From Candidatus Gastranaerophilales bacterium (GTDB lineage Bacteria; Cyanobacteriota; Vampirovibrionia; Gastranaerophilales; Gastranaerophilaceae), in the NCBI GenBank assembly GCA_944323165.1, contig CALURK010000012.1, forward strand, positions 1-54,835: 54,835 nucleotides of DNA, given 5' to 3'. Under the pieces are notes generated by a model. It saw only the letters and a program-made list of their open reading frames with translations, had not been told where the DNA came from and did no database searches. The position numbers and the translations under genes were made by a program. Positions 16,545-27,300 of the stretch are shown piece by piece; positions within the stretch are counted from its first letter, which is position 1, and each line of letters starts with the position of its first letter.

Positions 16545-17129
16545 TCATATTTTAGATTTTATGTAATCTTGCAAAACTTCTTTCAAAAAACTATCCCCTT
16601 CAATTTTGTACGAAAAATTTGGTATTTTTTCAGAAACATCAAGAAGTGGATACATAAAATCAAGATTACTGGAAGGATCAGTGTTGTTGGGATGAACGAA
16701 GAATTCTAAAGAGAATTTGCTTGTTTCTATAATAACTTTTATCTTATAGACTCTTGCACTTGAAGAGCCTCCACGCGTTATAAGTTTGGAAATCATTCCT
16801 GCTTTTATTTCAACGCTAAATTTTTTTATATCTTCCAGTTTAATTTTTGTTATTTTCTTACTCGATAAAAAAGCATATACTAATGTCATAGTATCATCCG
16901 ATATTTGTAGAGCAGAAACATATCCTTTTTTCAAAAATACATATCTTTTTACATGTTCAACTCCAACAAAAGAGACTATAACAAGAAAGAAGATTAGTCC
17001 AATAAGCCTGTCAATGCTATTGGGAGCAAGTGCAGCATACAACCCGGTTATTATAACAAAAATTCCTCCGGCAAGAGTAAAGCCGAGCGAACATGGCGTA
17101 TGATTTTGAAGCACAACAATTTTTGACAT
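16545..17129 (-). CDS. Membrane protein with C-terminal soluble domain, unknown function
   Basis: The 194-residue protein has two closely spaced transmembrane helices near the N-terminus (about residues 13-35 and 40-60). A soluble domain of alternating strands follows (YVSALQISDDTMTLVYAFLS, KIKLEDIKKFSVEI). The layout resembles bacterial PH-like (YdbS/YcxB-type) membrane proteins, but this is only an architectural impression. A weak ribosome site precedes ATG 17129. It is divergent from the helicase gene. Confidence 0.65.
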   Translation of the reverse strand: MSKIVVLQNHTPCSLGFTLAGGIFVIITGLYAALAPNSIDRLIGLIFFLVIVSFVGVEHVKRYVFLKKGYVSALQISDDTMTLVYAFLSSKKITKIKLEDIKKFSVEIKAGMISKLITRGGSSSARVYKIKVIIETSKFSLEFFVHPNNTDPSSNLDFMYPLLDVSEKIPNFSYKIEGDSFLKEVLQDYIKSKI

Positions 17130-17200
17130 CTTAGGATGTAATATAACACTTTCAATAGAAAAATGTATCCATTACATAATGTAAAATAAAGGCTTATAGG

Positions 17201-17229
17201 TTGTTAAAACGGCTATTCGGTGATATAAT
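17201..17229 (+). promoter_or_regulatory. Extended -10 promoter of the SF1 helicase gene
   Basis: TTGTTA (17201-17206), a 17-base spacer and TGATATAAT (17221-17229) form a good sigma-70 promoter with an extended -10 element. It leaves a leader of about 25 bases with an AGAGGAAGAG ribosome site before ATG 17262. Confidence 0.7.
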
Positions 17230-17261
17230 TAGCTTAATATATAAGTACAGAGGAAGAGATT

Positions 17262-20200
17262 ATGTTACAAGAAGCAACAAGGGCTATAAATTCAGCATTC
17301 AATAATAGTTTCATAAAGAAACTGAGCCAATACCTTCACGATTGTGTGAGAGAAGAGGTTAAGAGTTCAACTTTCAGGAATCTGAAAGCAGACAAGGATA
17401 ACAAATGGATTTTTCTAAGTGAAGAAGATACTTTGTTTACCCAAGGGCTTGAATATATTCGTCTTGAGGGTTCTGATCCGAAGCTAACTGAACTTATGAT
17501 TCAGTCAGAAACCAGCCAAAAGGATAAATATTTGATTTACGGATATTTATTCTTGGTAGGAAAATCTAAAACAGGAAGGAAAAATGAATTTTTAACACCG
17601 CTTCTTTACTCTCCTTGTCGTTTGGAGCGTAATGGCGTAAATATAAACTGTATGCTTACGGATGAATTTATTTCTCTGAATACAGGTGCTCTTACGGCTC
17701 TTATGAAAAAAAGTGACGATGAAGATGAAACTGAACAGCTTCTTGAAGGTCTTTTGGATGTAGTTCCTTCTGTTCCTATAACACAAGAAAAAATGGATGT
17801 GTTTTTAACTACACTAAAATCAATAGTTCCTGATATTGATATATCTTTAAATCCCGAAAATATTGTAAAAGAAGATAATATTACTAAGGATTTTTACAAC
17901 GAAAAAATAAATTCCGAAAATATTGATGAAATTATAGAAGAAGAGGAAAATTCAAAAAAAACATCAATAAAGTTAGAAAAAATAAGTTTAACTAACCAAT
18001 GTGCAATAATTTTAACAAAGCGTCCTGCTGTAACTGCCGGGGTTTTGCATGAGCTTACGCAAATAGCTGAAAAGCCAAGCGGAATTTATAGAGAAACAGT
18101 TTTAAATCTTATAAATGAAGAGTATACTCAATCAAAACCAACCGATACTCAGCAGAAAACCTTGGCGGATTTTTTCCCGGTGACGCCATTATCTCTATCT
18201 GATGCGCAACTAAATGTAATAAAAAACGTTGAAAATGCAAAATTAGTATCAGTATTTGGGCCTCCTGGAACAGGTAAATCCCAGACTATTGTTAATCTTG
18301 CAGCGCATTTAATAGCAAACGGAAAGACTGTTTTAGTCGCTTCCAGAATGGATAAAGCTGTTGATGTTGTGGCAGAAAGGTTAAATGAATTAGGAGCACC
18401 TTTTCTTGCCCTAAGAGCCGGAAGGTTAAATTATCAAAGAGAACTTTCTATGCAATTACAGGATTTATTGGCAAACAAGGTTGACTTGGATGAAGGTGCT
18501 GAGAACTCTATTTTATGTGATGTATCCGATATGGAAGAACTTTTAAAAGCTATTTCCGATTTGGAGAAAAAGTCTGAAAAAATCATAAAACTGGAAGAAG
18601 AATGGACAACGGTCAAAGAGCAGGTGGATTTAGAAAAACCAATGCATTTGAATCCTGTATTTATAAAAAATGTTTTAAAAGAGGATGAAATAAAGACTGT
18701 TGAAAATTCGATATCTGCGCTGAGTGCGAATATGGAAAAATCAGGATTTTTCTCTGGTCTTAAGAATATGTCCGCTATCGGAAACTTAAAAAAGATTCTA
18801 AAGATAAATAATTTTGACGTAAATAATGAAAACTTAATGACGTTAAAGAATGAGTTAGAATACGCAAAACTTATCTGTAAGGGAAGAAAAATAGAAAACG
18901 AAATTCAAACAATAGGAAATATTCATGTTCTTTCGGAGCAAATCAGAAATCTAAAAAAGAAACAGAAACGCCTTGCGATAGATATTTTAAAAACAAAACG
19001 CAGACAAGCTTTAAAAGGCTTAATGCAAGATCCTGTAAAACGACAAAGATTATTTGTTCATTCAAAATCTTTGGTAGAAAGGAAGAAGAATTTACAAAAC
19101 AGATTATTAGAAACGGAAGATTTTAAACCACTATTGGAAGCTTTCCCTTGCTGGTGTGTTACAACTTATGCTGTATCAGGTTCACTTCCAATGAAGCCTG
19201 GGTTATTTGATGTCGTAATCATTGATGAAGCTTCTCAGTGTGATATTGCAAGCTGTTTCCCAATTCTTTATAGGGCAAAAAAGGCTGTAGTAGTAGGAGA
19301 TGACAAGCAGCTACCTCATCTTTCGTTCTTGGAAAAAGCGAAAGAACAATCTTTTCTTTCTCAATACGGCATAAATGACCGATATCAGCTAATGTGGAGA
19401 TTTAGAACAAATTCTATGTTCGATCTTGCAAATTACTATTCTATGCATCCTGTGCTTCTGGATGAACATTTCAGAAGCTTGCCGCCGATTATTAATTTCT
19501 CAAATAAAGAATTTTATGGCGGAAGAATTAGAGTTATGAGAAGGAATGATAATACCAGAAAAGTTTTGGAAACAGTTGTTGTTCCTGATGGAAAGGTAGA
19601 TTTTGATGCAACAAGAAATTTACCTGAAATTGAAGCTTTGGTAAAAAGGCTGCATGAAATAGTTGTAGAAGATGAAAGAAAAAATCCTGACAACCCAGTA
19701 ACTATAGGCATTATCTCACCTTTTAGAGCACAGGTAGAACAGCTTAAGATTTCTGTCGCTAAGGTTCTCTCTGAATATATGATGGAAAAACACCAAATTG
19801 AAATTGGTACTGCGCATACTTTCCAAGGAGATGAGAGGGATATTATCTTAACTTCATGGGCTTATGCGAATAATAGTTTCCCTCAGAGTTTGATATTCCT
19901 GCAAAAACCAAATTTATTCAATGTAGCAATAACTCGTGCAAAATATCAGATGATAAACTTTATCTCAAAAGACCCGAGAGAATTACCAGAGGGTTTGTTG
20001 AGAAGTTATTTGGGCTATGTTCAAGAATATGAGGATAGATATTCACTAAGAACAGCTGATAATTTTGATGAAAATATTTATAAGAATAACTTTGAAAAAG
20101 AAGTCGCTCAGGCTTTCAGAGATTTGGGACACGATGTAAGCTGCGGTGTTGAAATTGCCGGATTGAGTGCAGATTTACTTGTTGATAACAAATTTGTAAT

Positions 20201-20363
20201 TGAATGCGATGGAGTGGAAGATAAAATTTCATCTAAAATTTCTAATATGAAAAAACAAGCAATAATAGAACGTTCGGGACTTAAAGTTTCCAGAATTTCT
20301 TTAAGAGAATGGAATTATTCACCTAAAGCTTGTGTTGATAGAATAATCAATTGTAATTTGTAA
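17262..20363 (+). CDS. SF1 (DNA2/Upf1-like) helicase with C-terminal nuclease-fold domain
   Basis: The 1033-residue protein has an N-terminal non-catalytic region of about 300 residues, followed by an SF1 helicase core. Core motifs are Walker A GPPGTGKS (333-340), Walker B IIDEASQCD (D655), GDDKQLPHLS, TAHTFQGDERDIILTSW and NVAITRAK. A coiled segment is inserted between motifs I and II. The last 110 residues (from EVAQAFRDLGHDVSCGVEIA through ADLLVDNKFVIECDG) look like a DUF559/Vsr-type restriction-endonuclease fold, with D and E-x-D residues placed for metal binding. Similar helicase-Vsr fusions occur in anti-phage loci, but related proteins are also solitary chromosomal genes. No partner gene is present, so a defence role is only possible. 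Confidence 0.82.
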   Translation: MLQEATRAINSAFNNSFIKKLSQYLHDCVREEVKSSTFRNLKADKDNKWIFLSEEDTLFTQGLEYIRLEGSDPKLTELMIQSETSQKDKYLIYGYLFLVGKSKTGRKNEFLTPLLYSPCRLERNGVNINCMLTDEFISLNTGALTALMKKSDDEDETEQLLEGLLDVVPSVPITQEKMDVFLTTLKSIVPDIDISLNPENIVKEDNITKDFYNEKINSENIDEIIEEEENSKKTSIKLEKISLTNQCAIILTKRPAVTAGVLHELTQIAEKPSGIYRETVLNLINEEYTQSKPTDTQQKTLADFFPVTPLSLSDAQLNVIKNVENAKLVSVFGPPGTGKSQTIVNLAAHLIANGKTVLVASRMDKAVDVVAERLNELGAPFLALRAGRLNYQRELSMQLQDLLANKVDLDEGAENSILCDVSDMEELLKAISDLEKKSEKIIKLEEEWTTVKEQVDLEKPMHLNPVFIKNVLKEDEIKTVENSISALSANMEKSGFFSGLKNMSAIGNLKKILKINNFDVNNENLMTLKNELEYAKLICKGRKIENEIQTIGNIHVLSEQIRNLKKKQKRLAIDILKTKRRQALKGLMQDPVKRQRLFVHSKSLVERKKNLQNRLLETEDFKPLLEAFPCWCVTTYAVSGSLPMKPGLFDVVIIDEASQCDIASCFPILYRAKKAVVVGDDKQLPHLSFLEKAKEQSFLSQYGINDRYQLMWRFRTNSMFDLANYYSMHPVLLDEHFRSLPPIINFSNKEFYGGRIRVMRRNDNTRKVLETVVVPDGKVDFDATRNLPEIEALVKRLHEIVVEDERKNPDNPVTIGIISPFRAQVEQLKISVAKVLSEYMMEKHQIEIGTAHTFQGDERDIILTSWAYANNSFPQSLIFLQKPNLFNVAITRAKYQMINFISKDPRELPEGLLRSYLGYVQEYEDRYSLRTADNFDENIYKNNFEKEVAQAFRDLGHDVSCGVEIAGLSADLLVDNKFVIECDGVEDKISSKISNMKKQAIIERSGLKVSRISLREWNYSPKACVDRIINCNL

Positions 20364-20453
20364 AAAAATATTAAATATTTATAAAAAAATAGCAAAAAAA
20401 ATTGTTCAGAGGTTTTGAATAATTGTCAATCAGCTATATGTAAGGAGAAATTT

Positions 20454-20810
20454 ATGAATATAACACCTATCGGTTATAATAATCAAGGTTTTAAAGGTTC
20501 ACTAATTGTTAATAACCTCAAAAACAAAAAGATTGAAACTTTTATGACAGATAAAAAGATGGACAAACATATTAGAGAAAGTTTCAACAATATTATTAGT
20601 GAGCATATGTTTGTAATGAGATCTCAAAAAGAGTGCCTTACTAATTTGAAGGAATGTGTAAGTAAGTTTTCTGAAATCTTGGGTAAAAATATCGGGAAAG
20701 ATTTAAAATACCCATCTTCAAAGAAAATTTCCGTAATGTACAGTTCTGGTAAAGATTTATCAAAGCTTGATGTACCTGAACATTTTTCAATCATACATTC
20801 GGTTAAATAA
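20454..20810 (+). CDS. Small protein with the I-x-P-x-x-x-N...F N-terminal motif
   Basis: The 118-residue protein has no recognised domain. It begins MNITPIGYNNQGFKGSL, the same kind of N-terminus as the two nucleotidase paralogues, followed by a lysine-rich helical region. ATG 20454 is chosen because AAGGAGAAA lies just upstream; an in-frame TTG at 20415 has no such site. It sits between the helicase and priA, 25 bases before priA. Function unknown. Confidence 0.7.
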   Translation: MNITPIGYNNQGFKGSLIVNNLKNKKIETFMTDKKMDKHIRESFNNIISEHMFVMRSQKECLTNLKECVSKFSEILGKNIGKDLKYPSSKKISVMYSSGKDLSKLDVPEHFSIIHSVK

Positions 20811-20822
20811 TAAATTTTAGAG

Positions 20823-20828
20823 TATAAT
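20823..20828 (+). promoter_or_regulatory. -10 box for leaderless priA
   Basis: TATAAT (20823-20828) ends 7 bases before ATG 20836. Transcription would begin at or next to the start codon. No Shine-Dalgarno is present. Confidence 0.55.
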
Positions 20829-20835
20829 AATACTA

Positions 20836-23043
20836 ATGAAGTATGCGTTAGTATTAGTAAATATAAAAGGGCTTGGAGTAAAAACTTTCAGTTATTTGAT
20901 ACCTGACGAGATGAAAGATGTTATTCAAATCGGTCAGGCAGTCTTGGTTCCCTTTGGAAGGCAAGGACTTATTAACGCTTTTGTTGTCGGATTTTCAGAT
21001 TATTTACCTGGAGATTTTAAGGCAAAAAAAATTAATAAAATAATTGATGAAACCCCTTTGTTTTCACTAAAATACTTAAAGCTTTTAGAGTGGGTTGCAA
21101 ATTATTATTGTACTGATTTTGTAACGGTTTTAAATGCCGCCCTTCCGATGAAATTAATTGAAAAAAATGCAAAAATAGAACTCGCTGTTTCTCCTGGTGA
21201 TAACACTGATGAGGCTGGGCTAACAAAACGGCAAAAGGAAATCCTTTCCTTATTAAAAGAGCGTGGGAAATGTTCTTTGCTGGAGTTTGAAGAGCTTGCA
21301 AAGACTACAAGAGCCACTATGAAAAAACTTGCCCAGAGTGGACATGTTAAATTGGAAACCGAATACATTTACAGAAATCCACTCTACATATTTAAAGATG
21401 TTAAGACAGAGCCTTTATATGAATTATCCGGCGAGCAGATTACGGCTTACGAGGGGATAAAGGCAAAAATGAAATCTCCTAATCCGATTTTGTTGCACGG
21501 AGTAACAGCTTCCGGGAAAACAGAAGTTTATTTTAAACTAATAAAGGATGTTATAGATTCAGGTAAAAATGTTCTTTTTTTGGCTCCTGAAATAGCTTTA
21601 GCTTCTCAACTTACCAAACGATTGGCTCGCAAATTTGGGATAAAAGATGTCGCAATTTGGCATAGTAGTATTTCGGACGGTGAAAAATATGATGTTTGGC
21701 AAAGACTTTATAAAAATGATATCAAGATCCTTGCCGGCGCACGCTCAGCAGTGTTTGCACCTTTGCAAAACATAGGTTTGATAATTATTGATGAGGAGCA
21801 TGAAGGAGCTTATAAGCAAACAAATCCGGCTCCAAGATATGATGCAAGAGTCGTTGCAAGAAGACTTGCTCAATTCCATCAAGCACCGCTACTATTAGGC
21901 TCTGCAACCCCCGACGTTTCAACTTATTATTACGCTACAAACAATAATAATCTTTTTGAGATGAAACATCGCTTTAACAATTCTCCTCTCGCTCTTCCAC
22001 AAGTTATAAATATGCAGGAATACGGAAAAGCTGCCTATAGAGGGATAATTTCTAAACCATTACAAACAGAAATTAAGGAAACTTTGGATAGAGGTCAACA
22101 AGTAATTCTTCTTATGAATAGGAGAGGATATTCAACCTATACGCAGTGCAAAGCTTGCGGTACGGTTATAGAATGTCCTGATTGCTCAATTCCTATGATC
22201 TGGCATACAAGTATTAAAAAGTTAAAATGTCATTATTGTAATCGAGAAATGAGCTTCCCGGATTATTGTCCTCAATGCGGAAGCGATGCGCTATCAACAT
22301 CAGGTGTTGGAACCCAAAAAATTGAACTTCTTATAAAAGAACTTTATCCTGATTATAGAGTGGAAAGAATTGACAGTGATATTTTGACCAGAAAAAATGC
22401 TCATATTGAGCTTCTTAATAAATTCCAAAATAAAGAAATAGATATTCTTGTCGGAACTCAAATGATTGCAAAGGGCTTGGACAACCCAAATGTAACTTTG
22501 GTTGGGGTATTGAGTGCCGATTCCGGGTTTAATATCCCTGATTATAGAGCTTCAGAGCGAGGTTTCCAATTACTTACTCAGGTTGCAGGACGGGCTGGAA
22601 GAGGAGAATTTAAGGGAAAAGTGCTATTCCAAACCTACAATCCTGATTACTACGCTTTTCAAACGGCTAAGGCTCAGGACTATGAGAAATTTTTTGAGAC
22701 AGAAATTAAAGCAAGACAAGAATTTGATTATCCTCCGTTTAGCCAAATTATTCGATTAATTTTGTCTTCTCAAAATAATTTTAGGGCCGAAAAATCAGCT
22801 ATGGAAATAGCTTTAAGACTAAATACAATGACTGAAAAGTTCGGATTTGGTGAATACTTGGAAACTCTTGGACCAACACCTTGTGTTATAGAAAAATTAA
22901 ACGGTTTTTACAGATTCCAAATTCTTATAAAAAACAAACTTTCACAAAAAGGGCACGATTTCGTTTCTAAGTTCTTAAACAAAATTACTATCCCAAAAGA
23001 TATAAGACTTGCTATTGATGTCGATCCTTTAGATATCTTATAA
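20836..23043 (+). CDS. priA: Primosomal protein N' (PriA helicase)
   Basis: The 735-residue protein is full-length PriA, which reloads the replisome at stalled forks. It has the 3'-end DNA-binding domain at the N-terminus, Walker A GVTASGKTE, Walker B LIIIDEEHEGAYKQ, and GSATPDVSTYY. It has the zinc-binding insertion with eight cysteines in four pairs (CKACG, CPDC, CHYC, CPQC), and the C-terminal motifs VGTQMIAKGLD and QVAGRAGRGE. The start lies 7 bases after a TATAAT and lacks a ribosome site, suggesting a leaderless message. Confidence 0.95.
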   Translation: MKYALVLVNIKGLGVKTFSYLIPDEMKDVIQIGQAVLVPFGRQGLINAFVVGFSDYLPGDFKAKKINKIIDETPLFSLKYLKLLEWVANYYCTDFVTVLNAALPMKLIEKNAKIELAVSPGDNTDEAGLTKRQKEILSLLKERGKCSLLEFEELAKTTRATMKKLAQSGHVKLETEYIYRNPLYIFKDVKTEPLYELSGEQITAYEGIKAKMKSPNPILLHGVTASGKTEVYFKLIKDVIDSGKNVLFLAPEIALASQLTKRLARKFGIKDVAIWHSSISDGEKYDVWQRLYKNDIKILAGARSAVFAPLQNIGLIIIDEEHEGAYKQTNPAPRYDARVVARRLAQFHQAPLLLGSATPDVSTYYYATNNNNLFEMKHRFNNSPLALPQVINMQEYGKAAYRGIISKPLQTEIKETLDRGQQVILLMNRRGYSTYTQCKACGTVIECPDCSIPMIWHTSIKKLKCHYCNREMSFPDYCPQCGSDALSTSGVGTQKIELLIKELYPDYRVERIDSDILTRKNAHIELLNKFQNKEIDILVGTQMIAKGLDNPNVTLVGVLSADSGFNIPDYRASERGFQLLTQVAGRAGRGEFKGKVLFQTYNPDYYAFQTAKAQDYEKFFETEIKARQEFDYPPFSQIIRLILSSQNNFRAEKSAMEIALRLNTMTEKFGFGEYLETLGPTPCVIEKLNGFYRFQILIKNKLSQKGHDFVSKFLNKITIPKDIRLAIDVDPLDIL

Positions 23044-23067
23044 ACAGATTGATTTAAATCTTTTTCA

Positions 23068-24216
23068 TTAGTAATTATAATCCCTTAGAGGCGGTCTTGA
23101 GTTATCAAACTCTCCATACAAATTATTCTTTTTAGTTTTTTTGATATCTATAGGCTGGTATAAGCTTTGATCCTCAAGTTTTTCGGTTTCCTGCTTTTTG
23201 AAATTTATATTAAATATATTTTTCTCCTTAGCAGAAGTTTCAACAGGCTTTGTTACAGGCTCTTGAATTTTCGTATCTTTTTTATTATCCAAAATCGGCT
23301 CAGCCTTCACTTCCAGTTGTTTTTGAAGTTCCTTTTCTTTTGCTTTTTCAATAGCTTTTTGTTTTCTTTCTTCTTTATAATTATTGTACTTTTCTTTCGT
23401 ATCTTCTATTGTATTATTAACCTTCGTTTTTGCTGCATTATAATCTTTGCTACCTTCTCTATGCCATCTTCTGTATTTTTTCGTAAACACATTATCAAAA
23501 TTGCCCATATCATAATAAATTTGCTTTGTTTCCTTATCATAAACACTCGGAGGCAAAATACTCTTCTGAACATTTTGAGCAATTTCCGGACAAAGCATTC
23601 TTGAATAATCTCTAATTTTTTGCAACTGTTCAGTTTGCGGAGAAGGTCCTCGAGTTATAATTCTATTTTCTACAACACTAATTGTTTTATAGAAAGTGTT
23701 TGACCACAAAACAGTATTATTCTGAGTATCAACTAAAACTGCGTAAGTACAAATTTTGTACGCAGGATCTACAACAGTCGCTCCCGGAATATTCAAGAAA
23801 TCCCACAGTGTTCTTCTTAAAATATAATTTTCCGAATCCAAGTATGAAGTGATTAGAAGAGCATACCTTGCTTGAGATTTGTTAACAATTTTCTTTAACT
23901 GAACAAAATCAACATTATAAGAAGTCTTAAATTTATTAGACATAGCCTTCGCCGGATTATAAAGATAAGGGCTGCTCTTGAGCAATGCTCTTTCTTCACT
24001 GACAGTAGGTGCCTTGATATAATCCGTTTTGTTTAACAAATTAACAACTTCATTTGCAAAAAATTCCGCAGCTGCATTATATATATAAGAATCTAATGCA
24101 ACATTTTCCGTAACAATATTATCCGGCAAAACAACAACCTTGTACTGTTCAGCCATAACAAACGGCGAAAATAATATAACTATCCCAGCTGCTAATATTT
24201 TTAATAAATCTCTCAC
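23068..24216 (-). CDS. Exported protein with Lys/Glu-rich helical tail, unknown function
   Basis: The 382-residue protein opens with a signal peptide (RDLLKILAAGIVILFSPFVMA). A globular domain to about residue 225 contains ARYALLITSYLD, YKICTYAVLVDTQNNTVLWS and AQNVQKSILPP. This reads like envelope proteins that compute a stored value with alternating strands and helices. A highly charged coiled region with EERKQKAIEKAKEKELQKQL and a proline-rich end follow. The start codon is GTG 24216, 6 bases after an extended -10 TGATATAAT, without a ribosome site. It diverges from the TamB/AsmA-like gene, so the two envelope genes share a regulatory region. Confidence 0.75.
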   Translation of the reverse strand: MRDLLKILAAGIVILFSPFVMAEQYKVVVLPDNIVTENVALDSYIYNAAAEFFANEVVNLLNKTDYIKAPTVSEERALLKSSPYLYNPAKAMSNKFKTSYNVDFVQLKKIVNKSQARYALLITSYLDSENYILRRTLWDFLNIPGATVVDPAYKICTYAVLVDTQNNTVLWSNTFYKTISVVENRIITRGPSPQTEQLQKIRDYSRMLCPEIAQNVQKSILPPSVYDKETKQIYYDMGNFDNVFTKKYRRWHREGSKDYNAAKTKVNNTIEDTKEKYNNYKEERKQKAIEKAKEKELQKQLEVKAEPILDNKKDTKIQEPVTKPVETSAKEKNIFNINFKKQETEKLEDQSLYQPIDIKKTKKNNLYGEFDNSRPPLRDYNY

Positions 24217-24309
24217 GATAAAATTATATCATAACAACAATAAACATCCAAATATTAAGTATACTACTGTACATGTTGTCGCTTTACTGGTATTATAAGT
24301 ATTATCATA
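24217..24309. promoter_or_regulatory. Divergent promoter region with leaderless starts on both sides
   Basis: On the minus strand TGATATAAT (24231-24223) lies 6 bases before the GTG start at 24216. On the plus strand TGGTATTAT (24288-24296) is an extended -10 about 13 bases before ATG 24310, followed by a second TATTAT at 24300-24305. Neither gene has a Shine-Dalgarno. Confidence 0.5.
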
Positions 24310-27300
24310 ATGAAACAAAGTTTAAATAAATATATAATTCTAATAATAGTTTTTTATGTATTCTGGATAGTTGCATTGCCATTTCTGTTTACCAAGGCAG
24401 TTCCGGAAGTTTGTGAGAATATTTCGCATAATTCTGGTTATGAAATAAATATAGAGAATCCGCAATTAATCCTCACTCCGCTTCCAACGGCAAAAGTCAA
24501 AGCCAAAAGTATAGAAATTAAGTCTAAAAAAGCCCAAGATTTAACACAAATAGGTGACTTTGAAGTTTCGGTTAGGCTTCTCCCGCTTTTATCAGGAAAA
24601 CTTCATATAAATAAAATATCCGCCTCTAAAATAGAAATTTATTCTGTTTTGAATAAAGAGCTGCAGCTTGATAAAAAATTCTTAAGCAATTTGAACAAGA
24701 CAAAAATAAAATGCAAAGAAGTTAGCATAAAGGAGATTTCAGTAAAATTAAAACAATCAAATGTAGCAACACCTGTAATTTATTCAGCAAAAGATATATA
24801 TTATAAATCAAATGCACGAGCTTTAAAATGTAGTATTTTAAGTGAATTAAACATAAAAAATTCAATCTCTGAAGCTAACATCAATTTATACTTACCTAAA
24901 AATAATAATGTTGCAAAAAGTGTGGTTGACGTAAAATTTGATAATTTTGATTTAGCGCCGCTTGGCGAATACCTAAAACAATATCTTCCCAACGACTTAA
25001 CCAACATATCAGGTGTTATTGATGTCAGAGTAAATAAGAAAAATTTGGTTGCAACACTTGAAAATTGCGCAATAATAATGAAAGATAATGCAAAATCAAT
25101 TATTTTTCCAAAGAAATTACAAATAAATTCAAATTTTAATATCACAAGCAAAGAAATAAATTTTGAAACAATCGACATAAAGGCTCCTAAAATAAGCACA
25201 AGCGTAAGCGGTAAAATCACTAATTATCTTGACAGATCAATAACCTTGCTGGACTTAAATGTGTGCCTGAACAAATCCAGAATCGAAGATATGGTAAATA
25301 TGTTACCGCCTTTGGCAGTAGAAGAATTTAACATTTATAAATTAAAAAAATACAAATTTTACGGAGATGTAATCGGCAATTTTTCAATCAAGGGAGATAT
25401 TTATGAGCCTAATGTAAACGGCGAAGTATTTATTAGTAACGGAATACTAATAAAACCAATCAAGAATGCCTCGGGCGCGACCGTAAAATTAGATTTTACA
25501 GGTAAATACTTAACTTATGATGTAGATGTCCCCGCAGGTGGTTCAGAAAGAGTATGGGTAAAAGGCGGTGTTGAACTTTACAACGTAAAATATGCAGATA
25601 TGCGAGTTTGGAGTACAAAGAAAGTCGACTTGCAAACTGCAGAAGAAAAGGTTTTGCCAATTCACGAAATTTTAAACTTCGTAATCGGCCCTGTTCCGAT
25701 AATGGATGTTAAAGGGGACGGCAATATTGATATAGTAGTTAAAGGTAACAGAAAAAACCCGCACGTTTGGGGCGTTCTTAATTTCAACAACGTAAAAACA
25801 TTTTTCAATGAAATTCCTGATATGGTGCTTACAAACGCTCAAGCCGTTTTAAGTTTTGATGATCAAAATGCAGTTTTTCAAACAAAAAAAGGCTTAGTAA
25901 ATGGAGTTCCTATAAGTATAAACGGAACTTGTAATCTTTTCGGCAAATTCGATTTCGATGTAAAATCAAACTCTCAAGATATTGCCTATTTGTATCACGC
26001 ACTTGAAACATCAACAATGATTGATGATATCAAAAAAATGCTTCCTAAGCTTGATACCTGCAAAGGCCCCGTTAACTTGAGCATGAAAGTTTTCGGCTCA
26101 ATTATAGATGTAGAAAATATTAAATTTAATCAAAATCTTTTTTCTAAAGGAGAAATTGAACTACTTGGCAATAGTTTTGGAATGCAGGGCGTTAAAATCA
26201 ATAATACTAAAGGAAAGATTAATTTTGACGGGACTTCCGCAAATGCCAGTATTGATTCCTTTATCGGAAATTCAAAATTGTCAGCAAGGGCTAATGTAAA
26301 AAATAATATTGCAGAAGCATCTATTACAATACCTAAATTGAACGTAAATGATATTATACCTGCAAATCAGGAAATAAAATCAGATTTCGGAAATATTTTA
26401 GTAAACGTTAATGCCAAATACAAAGGTAAAATTGATACAATAGAATATGATAAAGCAAATTTTGAAGCCAAAATTCTCGGAACACTACCCCATAACAAAC
26501 TAAAATTATCGAATGGCATAATAACTTTACATAACGATAAATTAAAGATTTCTAACTTAAAAGGGAGTATGGTAGATTCTCAAAGCTCATTTAACGTTAA
26601 CCTTGATGCGGATAATGTTTCGCAAAAACCGAAAGTAAATGGACTGGTTCAGCTTAAATCGTTCGATTTATCCATACTTAGTATGATAAATCAATATTCT
26701 TTTATCCCAAAAGAACTAAAAGATATTGAATTCAAAAAAGGTAAAATAAATACCAACTTCAAAATTCATAATAACAATATAAATGCATACACAGATCTTG
26801 GCGGATTAATTTTGGTATATAAACCCCTAAATCTTCCAATAAAGATTGTAAATGGAAGCTTAATGCTTAGAAATAAAGATTTAAGGCTCAACAAATTGAA
26901 CCTCCTTGCCGATAATATGCCAATACTCTTAGACGGCGTAATCAGCAATATCATTGATAAACAAAACTTTGATGTATATATAAACTCAAAACCTAAACAA
27001 GATTTTATAGACAAATACATAAACAAAAATCAAATATATCCAGTGAAAATCAAAGGTGATATTGTTTACACACTAAGACTAAAAGGAGTTAGAGATAATT
27101 TTGACGTAAAAGCTGATGTAAACATGGCTCCTGATTCAAGCATATACCACCTAGGAGCAACCGTTGGTGATGTAGAAAACGCTATTGTTCTTAATTTAGA
27201 AACCAAAATTATCAAACAAAATATTCTTAAAATAAAAGAATTTTCTTATGACAAAATCATATCTTCTCTCGGCAGCCGCAGTACAAGATTAAATATGCTA

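Noticed and set aside
23167..23604. Phenylalanine/isoleucine-rich plus-strand frame
   Set aside because: It is the complement of the Lys/Glu-rich tail of the exported protein; hydrophobicity is a by-product of codon complementarity.
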